Positions 33,706 to 42,972 of a DNA stretch of 64,000 nt are shown in pieces. Made by a program: the position numbers and the translations under genes. The stretch spans positions 3,534,001 to 3,598,000 of the forward strand of contig NZ_CP071518.1 of NCBI RefSeq assembly GCF_016613535.2, written 5' to 3'. Positions within the stretch are counted from its first letter, which is position 1; each line of letters begins with the position of its first letter. This stretch comes from Lysobacter solisilvae. GTDB taxonomy: Bacteria; Pseudomonadota; Gammaproteobacteria; Xanthomonadales; Xanthomonadaceae. The notes under the pieces are model-generated. The model was not told where the DNA came from. It ran no database searches and worked only from the letters and a program-made list of their open reading frames with translations.

Positions 33706-34173
33706 TCAACGGCCGGTGGGCGGCCGGCGCAGGGCCTGGAGCCGGTCGCGCAGCCACCTCGCCGAGGGCTGCGCGGCCTGGCCGGGACAGCGCACCTGGT
33801 AGGCGCGGCCGGTCATGCTGCTGCGGCTGGCGCCGTCCTCGATGAACTGCTCGGCCGAGACGATGCGGTCGTGGTCGCGCAGCCACTCGTACTTCCGGCG
33901 CAGGTGTTTTTCGGCCTCGGCGGCGTCATGCCAGCTGCCGTTGCGCTGGAAGCTGCAGCCCGAGCGGCCGAGCTGGGCGATGAGGTGTTCGATTTCGCTG
34001 CGTGCCGCCGCGGCCGGCACCGGCGCGGCGGTCGCGGCCTGCGCTGAGGCGGCCTGCGATGGCGGGGCGTGCGCAGGACCGGCGTGCGCCGACAGCGCCA
34101 GCAACCCGCCCGGCAACGCGGCCAGCAGGAGCCACGTCGGGAGGCGCCTGCGCCCGTCGCGGCCTGGACGCAT
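33706..34173 (-). CDS. DUF5329 family secreted protein
   Basis: A 155-aa product with an N-terminal signal sequence (LPTWLLLAALPGGLLALSAHA). The conserved block is SEIEHLIAQLGRSGCSFQRN, then AAEAEKHLRRKYEWL, with a late YQVRCPG that could form a disulfide with the first cysteine. This matches DUF5329. Function is unknown and the location is probably periplasmic. It overlaps the ybhB-like gene by one base, at the end of the pha-associated operon. Confidence 0.78.
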   Translation of the reverse strand: MRPGRDGRRRLPTWLLLAALPGGLLALSAHAGPAHAPPSQAASAQAATAAPVPAAAARSEIEHLIAQLGRSGCSFQRNGSWHDAAEAEKHLRRKYEWLRDHDRIVSAEQFIEDGASRSSMTGRAYQVRCPGQAAQPSARWLRDRLQALRRPPTGR

Positions 34174-34751
34174 CAACGCCCCGTCTTCTGGTAGGTGCCG
34201 ACCAGTTCGGCGCGGGCCAGCACGTGGCCTTCCATCGCCCGCTCCAGGCCGGCCTTGTCCAGCACCGGCTCGGCGGGCAGCTCGATGTCGAGGGCGTAGA
34301 GCTTGTGGAAGTAGCGGTGCCGGCCGACCGGCGGACACGGCCCGCCATAGCCCGTGCGGCCCCAGTCGTTGCGGCCATCGCGCGCGCCGGTGGGCAGCTG
34401 CGTGCTGGCGCCTTCCTCCAGCGCGGCGACGTCGGCCGGCAGGTTGTAGACCACCCAATGCACCCAGGTGCGCTGCGGCGCGGCCGGATCGGGGGCGTCG
34501 GGGTCGTCGACGATCAACGCGAAGCTCTTGGTGTCGACGGGCACCACGGACCACGCCAGCGGCGGCGAACGGTCGCCGCCTTCGCAGGTCAGCTGCCTGG
34601 GCATGTCGCCGTTGGCGACGAACGCGCTGGATGTCAGTTGCAGGCTCATGGCAGGACCTCCATCGGTGGAACCGGACGAGCACGCGGACAGCATCACGGC
34701 CGCAAGCATGAACCCGCCGGCGCGGACGGCGACCGTCGCGCGCCGCGCCAT
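34173..34751 (-). CDS. YbhB/YbcL family (PEBP-fold) lipoprotein
   Basis: A 192-aa phosphatidylethanolamine-binding-protein-like protein. A lipobox-containing signal (AAVMLSACSS) is followed by the PEBP motifs CEGGDRSPPLAWS, FALIVDDPDAPDP, TWVHWVVYNLP and YGGPCPPVGRHRYFHKLYAL. The ligand pocket D-P-D-A-P and GxHRY elements are present. Cargo is unknown. The start overlaps the phaC stop and the end overlaps the DUF5329 gene, so all are co-translated. Confidence 0.9.
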   Translation of the reverse strand: MARRATVAVRAGGFMLAAVMLSACSSGSTDGGPAMSLQLTSSAFVANGDMPRQLTCEGGDRSPPLAWSVVPVDTKSFALIVDDPDAPDPAAPQRTWVHWVVYNLPADVAALEEGASTQLPTGARDGRNDWGRTGYGGPCPPVGRHRYFHKLYALDIELPAEPVLDKAGLERAMEGHVLARAELVGTYQKTGR

Positions 34752-35836
34752 CAGCTCGAGCGCTGCGCCAGCCACTGGTGGATCGCCTCGGGCACTTCGC
34801 GCTGCGCCCGGCTCGACACGTAGATGCCGATGTGGCCGCCGCGGAAGGACAGTTCGCTGTAGTCGTCGCTGCCCACCAGGCCCTTGAGCGCGCGCGAGGA
34901 CGCCGGCGGGACCAAGTGGTCCTGCTCGGCGAAGATGTTGAGCACCGGCATGTCGACGTGGGCCAGGTCCACCGGACGGCCGCCGATGCTGATGCCGCCG
35001 TTGACGAACCCGTTGGCCTGGTAGAACTGCTTGGCGAACTGGCGGAAGGCTTCGCCGGCCTGGTCGGGCGAGTCGAAGATCCACTTCTCCATGCGCAGGA
35101 AATCCTCCAGCGCCTGCTTGTTGTCCAGGATGTCGACCATGCCGACGTACTTCTGCACGAACAGCCGCCACGGCTTGAGCGTGAGATAGGTCCAGTTCAT
35201 GACGTCGGCCGGGACATTGCCCAGGGTGTCGACGAAGGTGTCCACGTCCACGCCGCGCACCCAGTTGGCCAGCATGTTGTCGCCGACGTGGAAATCCACC
35301 GGCGTGACCATGGTGACCAGGTTGCGGACCTTCTTCGGGTTGAGCGCGCTGTAGCACAGCGCGAACGCGCCGCCCTGGCAGATGCCCAGCACGTTGACGG
35401 CGTCGAGCCGGTACTGGCCGCGCAGGTAATCGACCGCGCCGCCGAGGAAGCGCTGGATGTAGTCCTCGAGCTCCAGGTACCGGTCGGAACGGTCCGGGTA
35501 GCCCCAGTCGAGCACGTAGACGTCCTCGCCGCGCTCCAGCAGGCCGCGCACGATCGACTTGTCGCTCTGCAGGTCCACCATGTAGGGACGGTTGACCAGC
35601 GCGTAGCTGATCAGCAGGGGTACCTTGGCGGTCGGCGTGCGTTCGCCACGGAAGCGGTACAGCGCCACCTTGCCGTCGCGCCACACTTCCTCGCGGGCCG
35701 TCGCGCCGTAGGTGACGTCGTCCACCTCATGCAGCGTCTCCAGGCCGGCGCGCAGCTTGGCCTGCACGTTCATGGCCTCCTGCGCGAGGGCGTCGGGCGA
35801 GAAACCGAACGGGCCGTACAGATCGCCGCTGCTCAT
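34751..35836 (-). CDS. phaC: Class III polyhydroxyalkanoate synthase subunit PhaC
   Basis: Catalytic subunit of class III PHA synthase, polymerising hydroxyacyl-CoA into storage polyester on granules. In the 361-aa alpha/beta-hydrolase the lipase-like box is GICQGG with nucleophile C153. The acid is D306 (FAEQDHLVPP) and the histidine H335 (RGGHIGIY). The short length without the N-terminal domain of class I enzymes, and the adjacent phaE, define class III. It overlaps phaE by four bases. No phaA/phaB is in the window. Confidence 0.95.
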   Translation of the reverse strand: MSSGDLYGPFGFSPDALAQEAMNVQAKLRAGLETLHEVDDVTYGATAREEVWRDGKVALYRFRGERTPTAKVPLLISYALVNRPYMVDLQSDKSIVRGLLERGEDVYVLDWGYPDRSDRYLELEDYIQRFLGGAVDYLRGQYRLDAVNVLGICQGGAFALCYSALNPKKVRNLVTMVTPVDFHVGDNMLANWVRGVDVDTFVDTLGNVPADVMNWTYLTLKPWRLFVQKYVGMVDILDNKQALEDFLRMEKWIFDSPDQAGEAFRQFAKQFYQANGFVNGGISIGGRPVDLAHVDMPVLNIFAEQDHLVPPASSRALKGLVGSDDYSELSFRGGHIGIYVSSRAQREVPEAIHQWLAQRSS

Positions 35837-36891
35837 CGTGCGCTCCCCTTCCTGGCGGCGGGCTTGCCGTTGGACTTGCCGGCGGACTTGCCGCCAACCT
35901 TGTCAGTGGACTTGCCGGTGGACGGGCCGGCGGCCTTGGCGGGCTTTTCAGCGGGACGCGCGGTACCGGACGGCGATGCCGACTGCGTGTCCGCTGCAGT
36001 GCCCGCACGCGCGGGGGCCTCGCGCTGCAGGGCGTCGCGCATCCGCCGCACTTCGCGCTCGAGCTGGACGATCTTGCGGTGCGCCGCGTCGATCTCGGTG
36101 CGCGTGGGCATGCCCAGCAGGTCGCAGGTCTGCTCCACTTCGCGCTGCAGGGCGCCGCGCACGCGCATCTGCGCGTTGACGTACTCGCCGTAGGTCTCGC
36201 GGAAGCGCGGCGACAGGGCGATTTCGGCGTAGGCCTCTTCGGCCGCGTCGATCCACAGGTCGAACAGCGCGCGTGCCGAGGTCAGCTGCCGGCCCGGTTC
36301 GCTGCGCTCGGCCAGCTTGTCCTCGAAGCGGCGCAGCGCCAGCTGCATCGTCTCGGCCATCAGGGCGTTGTAGGCGTTGGTTTTGTCCTGCAGCTCCAGC
36401 TGCGCCTGCGCCAGCGCCTGCAGGCGCTCCTGGTGCTCGCGGGCGAAGCCGAAGGCCGGCAGGCCCAGCCAGCTGCGGCCATCGCGCTGCATCGACTGCA
36501 GTAGCGGGGCCATCTGCTGCATCCACTGGTCCACGCCGTGCTGGCCCGGGCCGGACATGCCCTTGAACAGGTCGGCCATGCCCTGCCCGCCCAGCATCTG
36601 CTTCCACGCCGAGGCGATGTCGGCCGGCGCCGCGTTCTGGCCGGCGAAGCGCGCGGCCAGCTGCTGGATCTGCCCGTACCAGTCGCGGGCCTGGGAGTTG
36701 AACCGGTCCACCGCGTCGTCGACGCCGGTGTTGGGGAAGCTGCCGGCGCCCTTGGCCATCTGCGACCACCAGGACATGGCGTCGTTCCAGTTGGGCATGG
36801 CGGGTTGCGCCGGCGCGCCGGCGGTGCGCATCGCATCCCCCCAGGCAGTCCAGTACTGGCGCGTGAGGTTCTCGAAATCGTTCTGGGCCAT
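35833..36891 (-). CDS. phaE: Class III polyhydroxyalkanoate synthase subunit PhaE
   Basis: Non-catalytic partner that activates PhaC. The 352-aa protein starts MAQNDFENLTRQYWTAWGDA, with conserved segments WGQ-like DWYGQIQQLAARF, GLPAFGFAREHQERLQALAQ and LFDLWIDAAEEAYAEIALSP. A long lysine/serine/glycine-rich low-complexity tail (GKSTDKVGGKSAGKSNGKPA) ends the protein and may bind DNA or the granule surface. It is the first gene of the phaE-phaC-ybhB-DUF5329 operon. Confidence 0.93.
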   Translation of the reverse strand: MAQNDFENLTRQYWTAWGDAMRTAGAPAQPAMPNWNDAMSWWSQMAKGAGSFPNTGVDDAVDRFNSQARDWYGQIQQLAARFAGQNAAPADIASAWKQMLGGQGMADLFKGMSGPGQHGVDQWMQQMAPLLQSMQRDGRSWLGLPAFGFAREHQERLQALAQAQLELQDKTNAYNALMAETMQLALRRFEDKLAERSEPGRQLTSARALFDLWIDAAEEAYAEIALSPRFRETYGEYVNAQMRVRGALQREVEQTCDLLGMPTRTEIDAAHRKIVQLEREVRRMRDALQREAPARAGTAADTQSASPSGTARPAEKPAKAAGPSTGKSTDKVGGKSAGKSNGKPAARKGSAR

Positions 36892-36974
36892 TGCATCCTC
36901 CGTGGATACGGAATGATAGCAATGCGAATGTTGCGGTCCGTGCAGGGGCGCCTGGCCGCACGGGGCGGCCGGCC

Positions 36975-37055
36975 TCCGGGGCGTCGCTTCAGGGCCTTCT
37001 TTTCAGGCCCGTCGCGTCAGGGCCATCGCTTCAAGGCCGTCACTTCAAGGCCATC
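36975..37055. repeat. Short ~15-bp tandem repeat between pssA and phaE
   Basis: TTCAGGGCC/TTCAAGGCC-type motifs recur about every 14-15 bases (GTCGCTTCAGGGCC ... TCACTTCAAGGCCATC ... TCTTCAGGG). There are about six degenerate units immediately downstream of the pssA stop codon. It is non-coding, with possible transcript-end structure. Confidence 0.6.
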
Positions 37056-37058
37056 TCT

Positions 37059-37700
37059 TCAGGGCTTGGGAATGTGCAGCGTCTTGCTGATCATCAGCGA
37101 GCCCGAAAGCGCGAACATCAGCACCAGCGGGTGGAACTGCCAGGGGCCGAGCTGGATCATGCCCAGCCACACCTGGTCGCCGATCGCGCCCTGCATGGCG
37201 GCCACGGCCAGCACGACCACCAGCAGCAGGCTGGTCGGGATGGGCGTGCCCTCGAAGTACTTGACCTTGTCGCCGCCGCCGGACAGCTGCTCGGCGGTGA
37301 CGTTGTAGCGCGCCAGGCGGCTGACGCCGCAGCCGACGAAATAGCTCAGCACCGCCCAGTCCCAGCCGCCCTGCAGGCCGCACGCGTAGGCCAGCGCGGC
37401 CGGGGCGACGCCGAAGGAGATCACGTCGGCCAGCGAATCCAGTTCCCGCCCCAGCGTGGAGGAGGACTGCCGCCAGCGCGCCACGCGCCCGTCGAGCGCA
37501 TCGAAGATGAAGGCCGCGGGGATCAGCGCCATGCCGATCAGGAGGTCGCGCACCACGCCATCCTGCAGGAAGCGCATGGCCGAGAAGATCGCGCCCGTGC
37601 CGCAGAACGCGTTGGCCAGCGTGAACCAGTCCGCGAGATGGAAGCCGCGGATCATGGAGAAATGGCGCGACTGCCTGGGCGTTCCGGAGGGCTCGTTCAT
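37059..37700 (-). CDS. pssA: CDP-diacylglycerol-serine O-phosphatidyltransferase
   Basis: Membrane enzyme of phosphatidylethanolamine synthesis in the CDP-alcohol phosphatidyltransferase family. The 213-aa protein contains the signature DALDGRVARWRQSSSTLGRE followed by LDSLAD (DG-x2-AR-x8-G-x3-D-x3-D). It has six or more membrane segments, with a conserved start GFHLADWFTLANAFCGTGAI. ATG 37700 was chosen; the upstream in-frame extension is low-complexity. The type II (Bacillus-like) PssA topology is evident. Confidence 0.9.
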   Translation of the reverse strand: MNEPSGTPRQSRHFSMIRGFHLADWFTLANAFCGTGAIFSAMRFLQDGVVRDLLIGMALIPAAFIFDALDGRVARWRQSSSTLGRELDSLADVISFGVAPAALAYACGLQGGWDWAVLSYFVGCGVSRLARYNVTAEQLSGGGDKVKYFEGTPIPTSLLLVVVLAVAAMQGAIGDQVWLGMIQLGPWQFHPLVLMFALSGSLMISKTLHIPKP

Positions 37701-37934
37701 GGACCGATCGTGCCAAGGCGGCCCCGCCGCCGCAAGCGGCCGCGCACCTGCGTGCCGTGACAGGCACCCGTGCGGGCACCAGGGCAGGCGCAATGGCAGG
37801 CGAGTTGGCAGGTGAGATGGCAGGCACGATGTCGTCACGCCATGCACACTTGGGGCCGGCGCCCGGGGTGGTTCTGTGACGCGCCGCACGCCGGTCCTTT
37901 CGCACCGGTTCTAGCCTTCGTGGCGCAGTTGGGG

Positions 37935-39731
37935 ATGAACCCCTCGGGATGGATGCACCTTATGGATTCGATGTCTGCGTGGGACCGCGCGCGCATGCGC
38001 GACCTGCTCCGCAAGCGCTACGGCACGCTGGGCCGGCCGTTCTCCTCCACCCCGCAGGCACGCGACGGCCAGGTCGTCACCGCCACCGGTGAGCTGCTGA
38101 CCACCAAGCGCGACACCGGCGGCGGCCTGCGCCCGGACACGCTGACCCTGCCCGTGGCCCCGGTCGCCGTCCGCGCGCTGGGTCACCTGAGCTACGGCGC
38201 CACGCCGGCGTCGATCGCCCAGTTCAACGCGCTGGGCGGCACCGACACCGACCGCGTCGCCAATTACGTCGAGTGGCAGCTGGACTGGTCGTCCATCGAC
38301 GACAGCGCGCTGGACACGCGCCTCGCCAATGCCGGCTACACCACGCTGGGCAAGAACCTCACCCAGCTGTGGGCCGACCATGTCGCCTCCGACCCGGCCT
38401 AGGAAGTCCGCATGCGGCCGGCGGTGGAAGTGCAGCGCGCCTCGTTCGTGCGCGCGGTGCATTCGCAGCGCCAGCTGCGCGAGCTGGCGGTCAACTTCTG
38501 GCACGACCACTTCAACGTGACCGCGACCGAGGGCGAGGCCGGGCCGGTCTACGTCCACTTCGACCGCGACGTGCTGCGCCAGCACGCCTTCGGCAATTTC
38601 CGGGCGATGCTGGAGGCCGTGGCCCGCAGCACCTCGATGCTGTACTACCTGGACAACGCCGACAACACGCGCGCCGGCCCGAACGAGAACTTCGCCCGCG
38701 AGCTGCTCGAACTGCACACGATGGGCGCCGAGCACTACCTGGGCTTCACCGACCCGTTCGACATCCCGCCCTGCCCCGAAGACCCGACCTTCCCCTCGGG
38801 CTACTGCGACATCGACGTCTACGAGACCGCCGCCGCGTTCACCGGCTGGACGGTCAAGGACGGCCACTGGGAATTCCCGTCCGAGAACGACGGCAACTTC
38901 GTCTACCGCCAGGCCTGGCACGACGCCGGGCCCAAGTTCGTGCTCGGCAAGCTGCTCAATCCCGAGCAGCCGGCGATGAAGGACGGCCGCGACGTGCTCG
39001 ACCGCCTGGCCGCCCACCCGTACGTGGCCCGCTTCATCTGCACCAAGCTGGTCCGCCGCTTCGTCAACGACACGCCCGACCCGTCGCTGGTCACCAGCGC
39101 GGCGGCAATCTTCCGCCAGCACTGGCAGTCGGCCGACCAGATCGAGCGCGTGCTGCGGCACATCCTCACCACCGGCGCGGTGATGAACAGCTGGGGGTAC
39201 AAGCGTCGCCGTCCGTTCGAGGCGATGGTCGCGGCGATGCGCGCGATGGGTTGCGACTGGACGCTGCGGCTGGGCCACGACAAGAGCAACGAATTCATGT
39301 GGCGCATGGGCTACACCGGCCACCTGCCCTACGAATGGCCCGCGCCGAACGGCTATCCGGACATCGCATCGGCCTGGTCGGGCTCCAACAGCCAGGCGAT
39401 GACCTGGAAGATGCTCAACTGGCTGACCGAAACCAGCGACACCGGCACGCCGCTCGCGCCGATCCTCGCCGTGACCCGTGCCAACGTGGCCTCGTGGACC
39501 GCCAACAACCTGGTCGACTACTGGTGCGGCCGCCTGCTGGGCCGCCTGCCGACGCCGGCGCGGCGCCAGGCGCTGGTGGCCTTCATGGCGCAGAACGGCG
39601 CGGCGGCCAGCTACGTCATCGAGGACACCGACGCCTGGAACGGCAACGACCTCAAGCGCCACTACAACCACCAGCGGCTGCGCAGCATGGTCTCGCTGAT
39701 CCTGATGTCCCCCGAATTCCTGGGTCTCTGA
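37935..39731 (+). pseudogene. DUF1800 family protein interrupted by an in-frame amber codon
   Basis: DUF1800 proteins are typically encoded with DUF1501 partners and are of uncertain function. The frame from ATG 37935 gives 155 residues, then TAG at 38400-38402. The same frame continues as EVRMRPAVEVQRASFVRAVH and on through NFWHDHFNV, NFARELLELHTMG and AAAFTGWTV to 39731. Full length would be 598 residues. CAG to TAG (Gln to stop) in a conserved context explains it by one transition. The downstream part could restart at ATG 38412. Real nonsense mutation and sequence error are both possible. Confidence 0.88.
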
Positions 39732-39744
39732 GAGGACCGCCACG

Positions 39745-41202
39745 ATGAGTTTCAGTCGACGCGAATTCCTCAAGGGCTGCTGCGCCAGCACGGTGCTGGG
39801 CGCCGGCGGCAAGCCGCTGATGATCTTCGCCGGCGACGCCGGCAAGCTGGCCGCCAACCCGCACGACACGATCGTGCATGTCTTCCTGCGCGGCGGCATC
39901 GACGGCCTCAACCTGGTCGTGCCGATCGACGGTGTCGATCGTGGCCACTACGAGCAGGCCCGCCCCAACCTGGCCATCGACGCCAGCGGCACCTACGGCG
40001 CCCTGCCCCTGACGCTGGCCAACGGCGCGGCCACCGGCTTCGGCCTGCATCCGTCGGCCACCGGCCTGCGCGACCTGTGGGCCGCCCAGCGCATGGCGAT
40101 CGTGCACGGCTCGGGCCTGCCCGAAGCCACGCGCAGCCATTTCGACGCCCAGCTCTACATCGACCTGGGCACGCCCGGCGCGAAGGGCGGCAACAGCGGC
40201 TGGATGACCCGCGCCTGGAACATGCAGCCCGGCGCGACCGGCACCGAGAACATGCCCTCGCTGGGCGTCAACAGCCGCCAGCCGGTGTCGCTGCTGGGCT
40301 CGACCAAGGCCCTGGTGATGGCCGACCCGGACGATTTCGCGCTCGATTCGGGCGCCTGGGCGTGGCAGCGCACGCGCGGCGACTCGCCCGCGGGCCTGCG
40401 CGGCGTCAACGAAACCCTCGCCGCGATGTGGGCGGGCCAGACGCCGCTGGAAATCAGCGGCCAGGGCGCCGACCGCGCCCTGAAGGTGATCGCCACCCAG
40501 CCCTACGGGACTCTGCCGGCCGGCTGGCCCACGGGCGGTTTCGCCCAGCAGTTGTGGACGGTGGCCCAGTCGATCCAGTTCAACCTCGGACTGCGCTACG
40601 CCACGCTCGACCTGGGCGGCTGGGACACCCACGACGGCCAGGGCACCGCGGGCTCGGGCTGGAACTACTACCAGAACAAGATCAGCGAACTGTCGGCCGC
40701 GCTGACTGCCTTCCACGCGGCGCTGGACGCGAGCGGCCACATCGGCCGGGTGACGGTGGTCGTGCAGTCCGAGTTCGGCCGCCGCGTGCGCGCCAACGCC
40801 GCCGGCGGCACCGACCACGGCTACGGCAACCCCTTGCTGGTGCTGGGCGGCCCGGTCAACGGACGCCGCTTCTACGGCACCTGGTCGGGACTGGATCCGG
40901 AAGTGCTGTCGCCCTACTACGGCGACGTGCCGGTCACCACCGACTACCGGCGAGTGCTGTCGGAACTGCTGGTGCGCCGCATGGGCAATCCCTACCTGGG
41001 CCACGTGTTCCCCGGCTACGCGGGTTATTCGCCGCTGGGCATCGTCCAGGGCACGGACCTGGCCATCAAGTCGGGGCTGCATCCGGCCACCGCCGCGCCG
41101 TCGGCGATCGCACGGCCGGGGCGGCGCGCGCTGCCGGTGCATCGCGACGATGCGCTCGAGCGGTTCTGGAAGTTCCTGCAGTTCCTGATGTCGCGGGTGT
41201 AA
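39745..41202 (+). CDS. DUF1501 family protein
   Basis: A 485-aa secreted protein with a Tat-like signal (SRREFLKGCCASTVLGAGG). Its sulfatase/alkaline-phosphatase-like fold motifs include FLRGGIDGLNLVVP, LDLGGWDTHDGQ, VVQSEFGRRV and GGTDHGYGNP. DUF1501 proteins are consistently paired with DUF1800 partners, as here (13-bp gap), and are presumed exported metal-dependent proteins of unknown substrate. The gene is intact, unlike its partner. Confidence 0.9.
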   Translation: MSFSRREFLKGCCASTVLGAGGKPLMIFAGDAGKLAANPHDTIVHVFLRGGIDGLNLVVPIDGVDRGHYEQARPNLAIDASGTYGALPLTLANGAATGFGLHPSATGLRDLWAAQRMAIVHGSGLPEATRSHFDAQLYIDLGTPGAKGGNSGWMTRAWNMQPGATGTENMPSLGVNSRQPVSLLGSTKALVMADPDDFALDSGAWAWQRTRGDSPAGLRGVNETLAAMWAGQTPLEISGQGADRALKVIATQPYGTLPAGWPTGGFAQQLWTVAQSIQFNLGLRYATLDLGGWDTHDGQGTAGSGWNYYQNKISELSAALTAFHAALDASGHIGRVTVVVQSEFGRRVRANAAGGTDHGYGNPLLVLGGPVNGRRFYGTWSGLDPEVLSPYYGDVPVTTDYRRVLSELLVRRMGNPYLGHVFPGYAGYSPLGIVQGTDLAIKSGLHPATAAPSAIARPGRRALPVHRDDALERFWKFLQFLMSRV

Positions 41203-41218
41203 AGCAGTCGATCCGGCT

Positions 41219-41345
41219 CGTCATCCCCGCGAGCGCGTGCGTGGAGGCGGGCTTTAAGCAGCAAAGCTGGTCACCCGTGGAGAGGAAGTCCCTGGATGAC
41301 CAGCTTCGCTGTTGAAGAGCGCTTCCCGCGTTCGCGGGGATGACG
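41219..41345. repeat. 127-bp MITE-like element with 19-bp terminal inverted repeats
   Basis: CGTCATCCCCGCGAGCGCG at the left and CGCGTTCGCGGGGATGACG at the right form 19-bp inverted ends with one mismatch. Inside is a second inverted pair (AGCTGGTCA ... TGACCAGCT). A 25-bp internal segment, 41298-41322, recurs with one mismatch at 57605-57629. It lies between the DUF1501 and dinB genes. No coding capacity. The last ~95 bases before dinB show nothing else. Confidence 0.8.
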
Positions 41346-41440
41346 AACTGACCGCGAGCCTGCGGCCAGCCTGTTTGCGACGGCGGCCTCACGCACGCCA
41401 CGTCGCGCCTGCTGCGCCGGCAAACACCTAAAATGCCCTG

Positions 41441-42532
41441 GTGGACTCCCCGCCCCGCAAGATCGTGCACGTCGACATGGACGCGTTCTACGCGTCAGTG
41501 GAGCAGCGCGACGACCCGACGCTGCGCGGACGCCCCGTCGTCGTGGCCTGGCGCGGCGCCCGCTCGGTCGTGTGCGCGGCCAGCTACGAGGCGCGGGTCT
41601 TCGGCGTGCGCTCGGCCATGCCGGCCATCCGCGCCGAGCGCCTGTGCCCGCAGGCTGTGTTCGTGCCGCCGGACTTCGTGCGCTACAAGGCCGTCTCGCG
41701 GCAGGTGCGCGAGATCTTCGCCCGCCACACCGACCTGATCGAACCGCTCTCGCTGGACGAGGCCTACCTCGACGTCACGACGACGAAGACCGGCCTGGCG
41801 ACGGCGACGGAGACCGCACAGGCCATCCGCGCGGCGATCCGCGAGGAAACCGCGCTCACCGCCTCGGCCGGCGTGGCGTCCAACAAGTTCCTGGCCAAGA
41901 TCGCCAGCGACTGGCGCAAGCCCGATGGCCAGTTCGTCATCCGTCCGCACCAGGCGCTCGCCTTCCTCGAGCCGCTCCCCGTCGGCCGCCTGCCCGGCGT
42001 GGGCAAGGTGACCGAGGCGCGGCTGGCGCAACTGGGCATCGCCACCGTCGGTGATGTGCGTACGATCGCCCTCGAAGTCCTGGAAGGCCACTTCGGCCGC
42101 TGGGGCCGCCGGCTGCACGAGCTGTCGATGGGCATCGACGAGAATCCGGTCGAAAGCGAGCGGCCGACGATGCAGATCTCGGCCGAGGACACCTTCGAGC
42201 ACGACCTGCCGCTGGAGGAGATCGAGCCGCACATCCGCCGCCTGGCGCAGAAGACCTGGGCCGGCTACGAACGCGAGCGGCAGTCCCGCGCCGGACGCAT
42301 CGCGCGCACCGTCGTGCTCAAGCTCAAGACCGCCGACTTCCGCGTGCTCACCCGCAGCCTCACGCCGGCCAGCGTGCCCGCCTCGGAACTGCAGCTGGCC
42401 GACATCGCCTGCGAACTGCGCGCCCGCGTGGACCTGCCGCACCGCACCCGCTATCGCCTGGTGGGCGTGGGCCTGTCGGGCTTCATCGATCCGGACAGTT
42501 CGGCCGAGCAGAGCGACCTGTTTGCGGGCTGA
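41441..42532 (+). CDS. dinB: DNA polymerase IV
   Basis: Y-family translesion polymerase of 363 aa. Palm motifs are IVHVDMDAFYASVEQRDDP (metal-binding Asp) and LSLDEAYLDVT (catalytic DE). The finger region is SYEARVFGVRSAMP, helix-hairpin-helix LPGVGKVTEARLAQLGI, and the little-finger domain continues to the end. The GTG start at 41441 gives MDSPPRKIVHVD. No beta-clamp motif was checked beyond the C-terminal SSAEQSDLFAG, which resembles QxxLF-type clamp binding (EQSDLF). Confidence 0.95.
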   Translation: MDSPPRKIVHVDMDAFYASVEQRDDPTLRGRPVVVAWRGARSVVCAASYEARVFGVRSAMPAIRAERLCPQAVFVPPDFVRYKAVSRQVREIFARHTDLIEPLSLDEAYLDVTTTKTGLATATETAQAIRAAIREETALTASAGVASNKFLAKIASDWRKPDGQFVIRPHQALAFLEPLPVGRLPGVGKVTEARLAQLGIATVGDVRTIALEVLEGHFGRWGRRLHELSMGIDENPVESERPTMQISAEDTFEHDLPLEEIEPHIRRLAQKTWAGYERERQSRAGRIARTVVLKLKTADFRVLTRSLTPASVPASELQLADIACELRARVDLPHRTRYRLVGVGLSGFIDPDSSAEQSDLFAG

Positions 42533-42621
42533 GCTGGCGGTCGACGCCGCTACAATCCAGGCAGACACTTCGACCGCCCCTGCCATGCCGACCCTCGCCC
42601 CCCCGTTCTCCCGTCCTGCGC

Positions 42622-42972
42622 GTGCTGCGCAACCTCGTGCTGGCCTGGGTGGCCCTGTCGCTGCTCGGGCTGGCGGGCGCGATCGCGCTGTCGGTCTACG
42701 CGATGGGCTGGGGTTGCACGGGCGAGGCGCCGCTGGCCGCCGGCGCGTCGTGGGGCGTGTGCGCGCTGGGCTGGTCGGTGGGCATCCTGGGTGCGCTGGC
42801 TTCGCTGTTCTGCGCGGTGGTGACGCTGTTCTTCGTCCAGTTGTTCTACTGGGCCGGCGCCGACATCAAACAGGTGCACGGTCGCCCACGGCGCCGGTGG
42901 TTCAGCCGCGAGGCCTTGTTCGACGAGGTCGTCGACGAAGCCGTCGACGAAGCGCTCGACGTGCTGGATTAA
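42622..42972 (+). CDS. Small membrane protein, 5' end probably frameshifted
   Basis: A 116-aa product from the GTG at 42622, with two clear membrane segments (LVLAWVALSLLGLAGAIAL; GILGALASLFCAVVTLFFVQ) and an acidic C-terminus (DEVVDEAVDEALDVLD). No family is recognised. An ATG at 42585, better placed after a TACAAT -10-like sequence, is out of frame by one base across a run of seven C (about 42599-42605). With six C the protein would start MPTLAPRSPVLRVLRNLVLA in frame with the rest. The true start is therefore probably 42585. Confidence 0.65.
   Translation: MLRNLVLAWVALSLLGLAGAIALSVYAMGWGCTGEAPLAAGASWGVCALGWSVGILGALASLFCAVVTLFFVQLFYWAGADIKQVHGRPRRRWFSREALFDEVVDEAVDEALDVLD

Noticed and set aside
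38400..38402. Amber codon read as a non-standard amino acid
   Set aside because: No machinery for this in the window, and a simple CAG to TAG change fits the context better.
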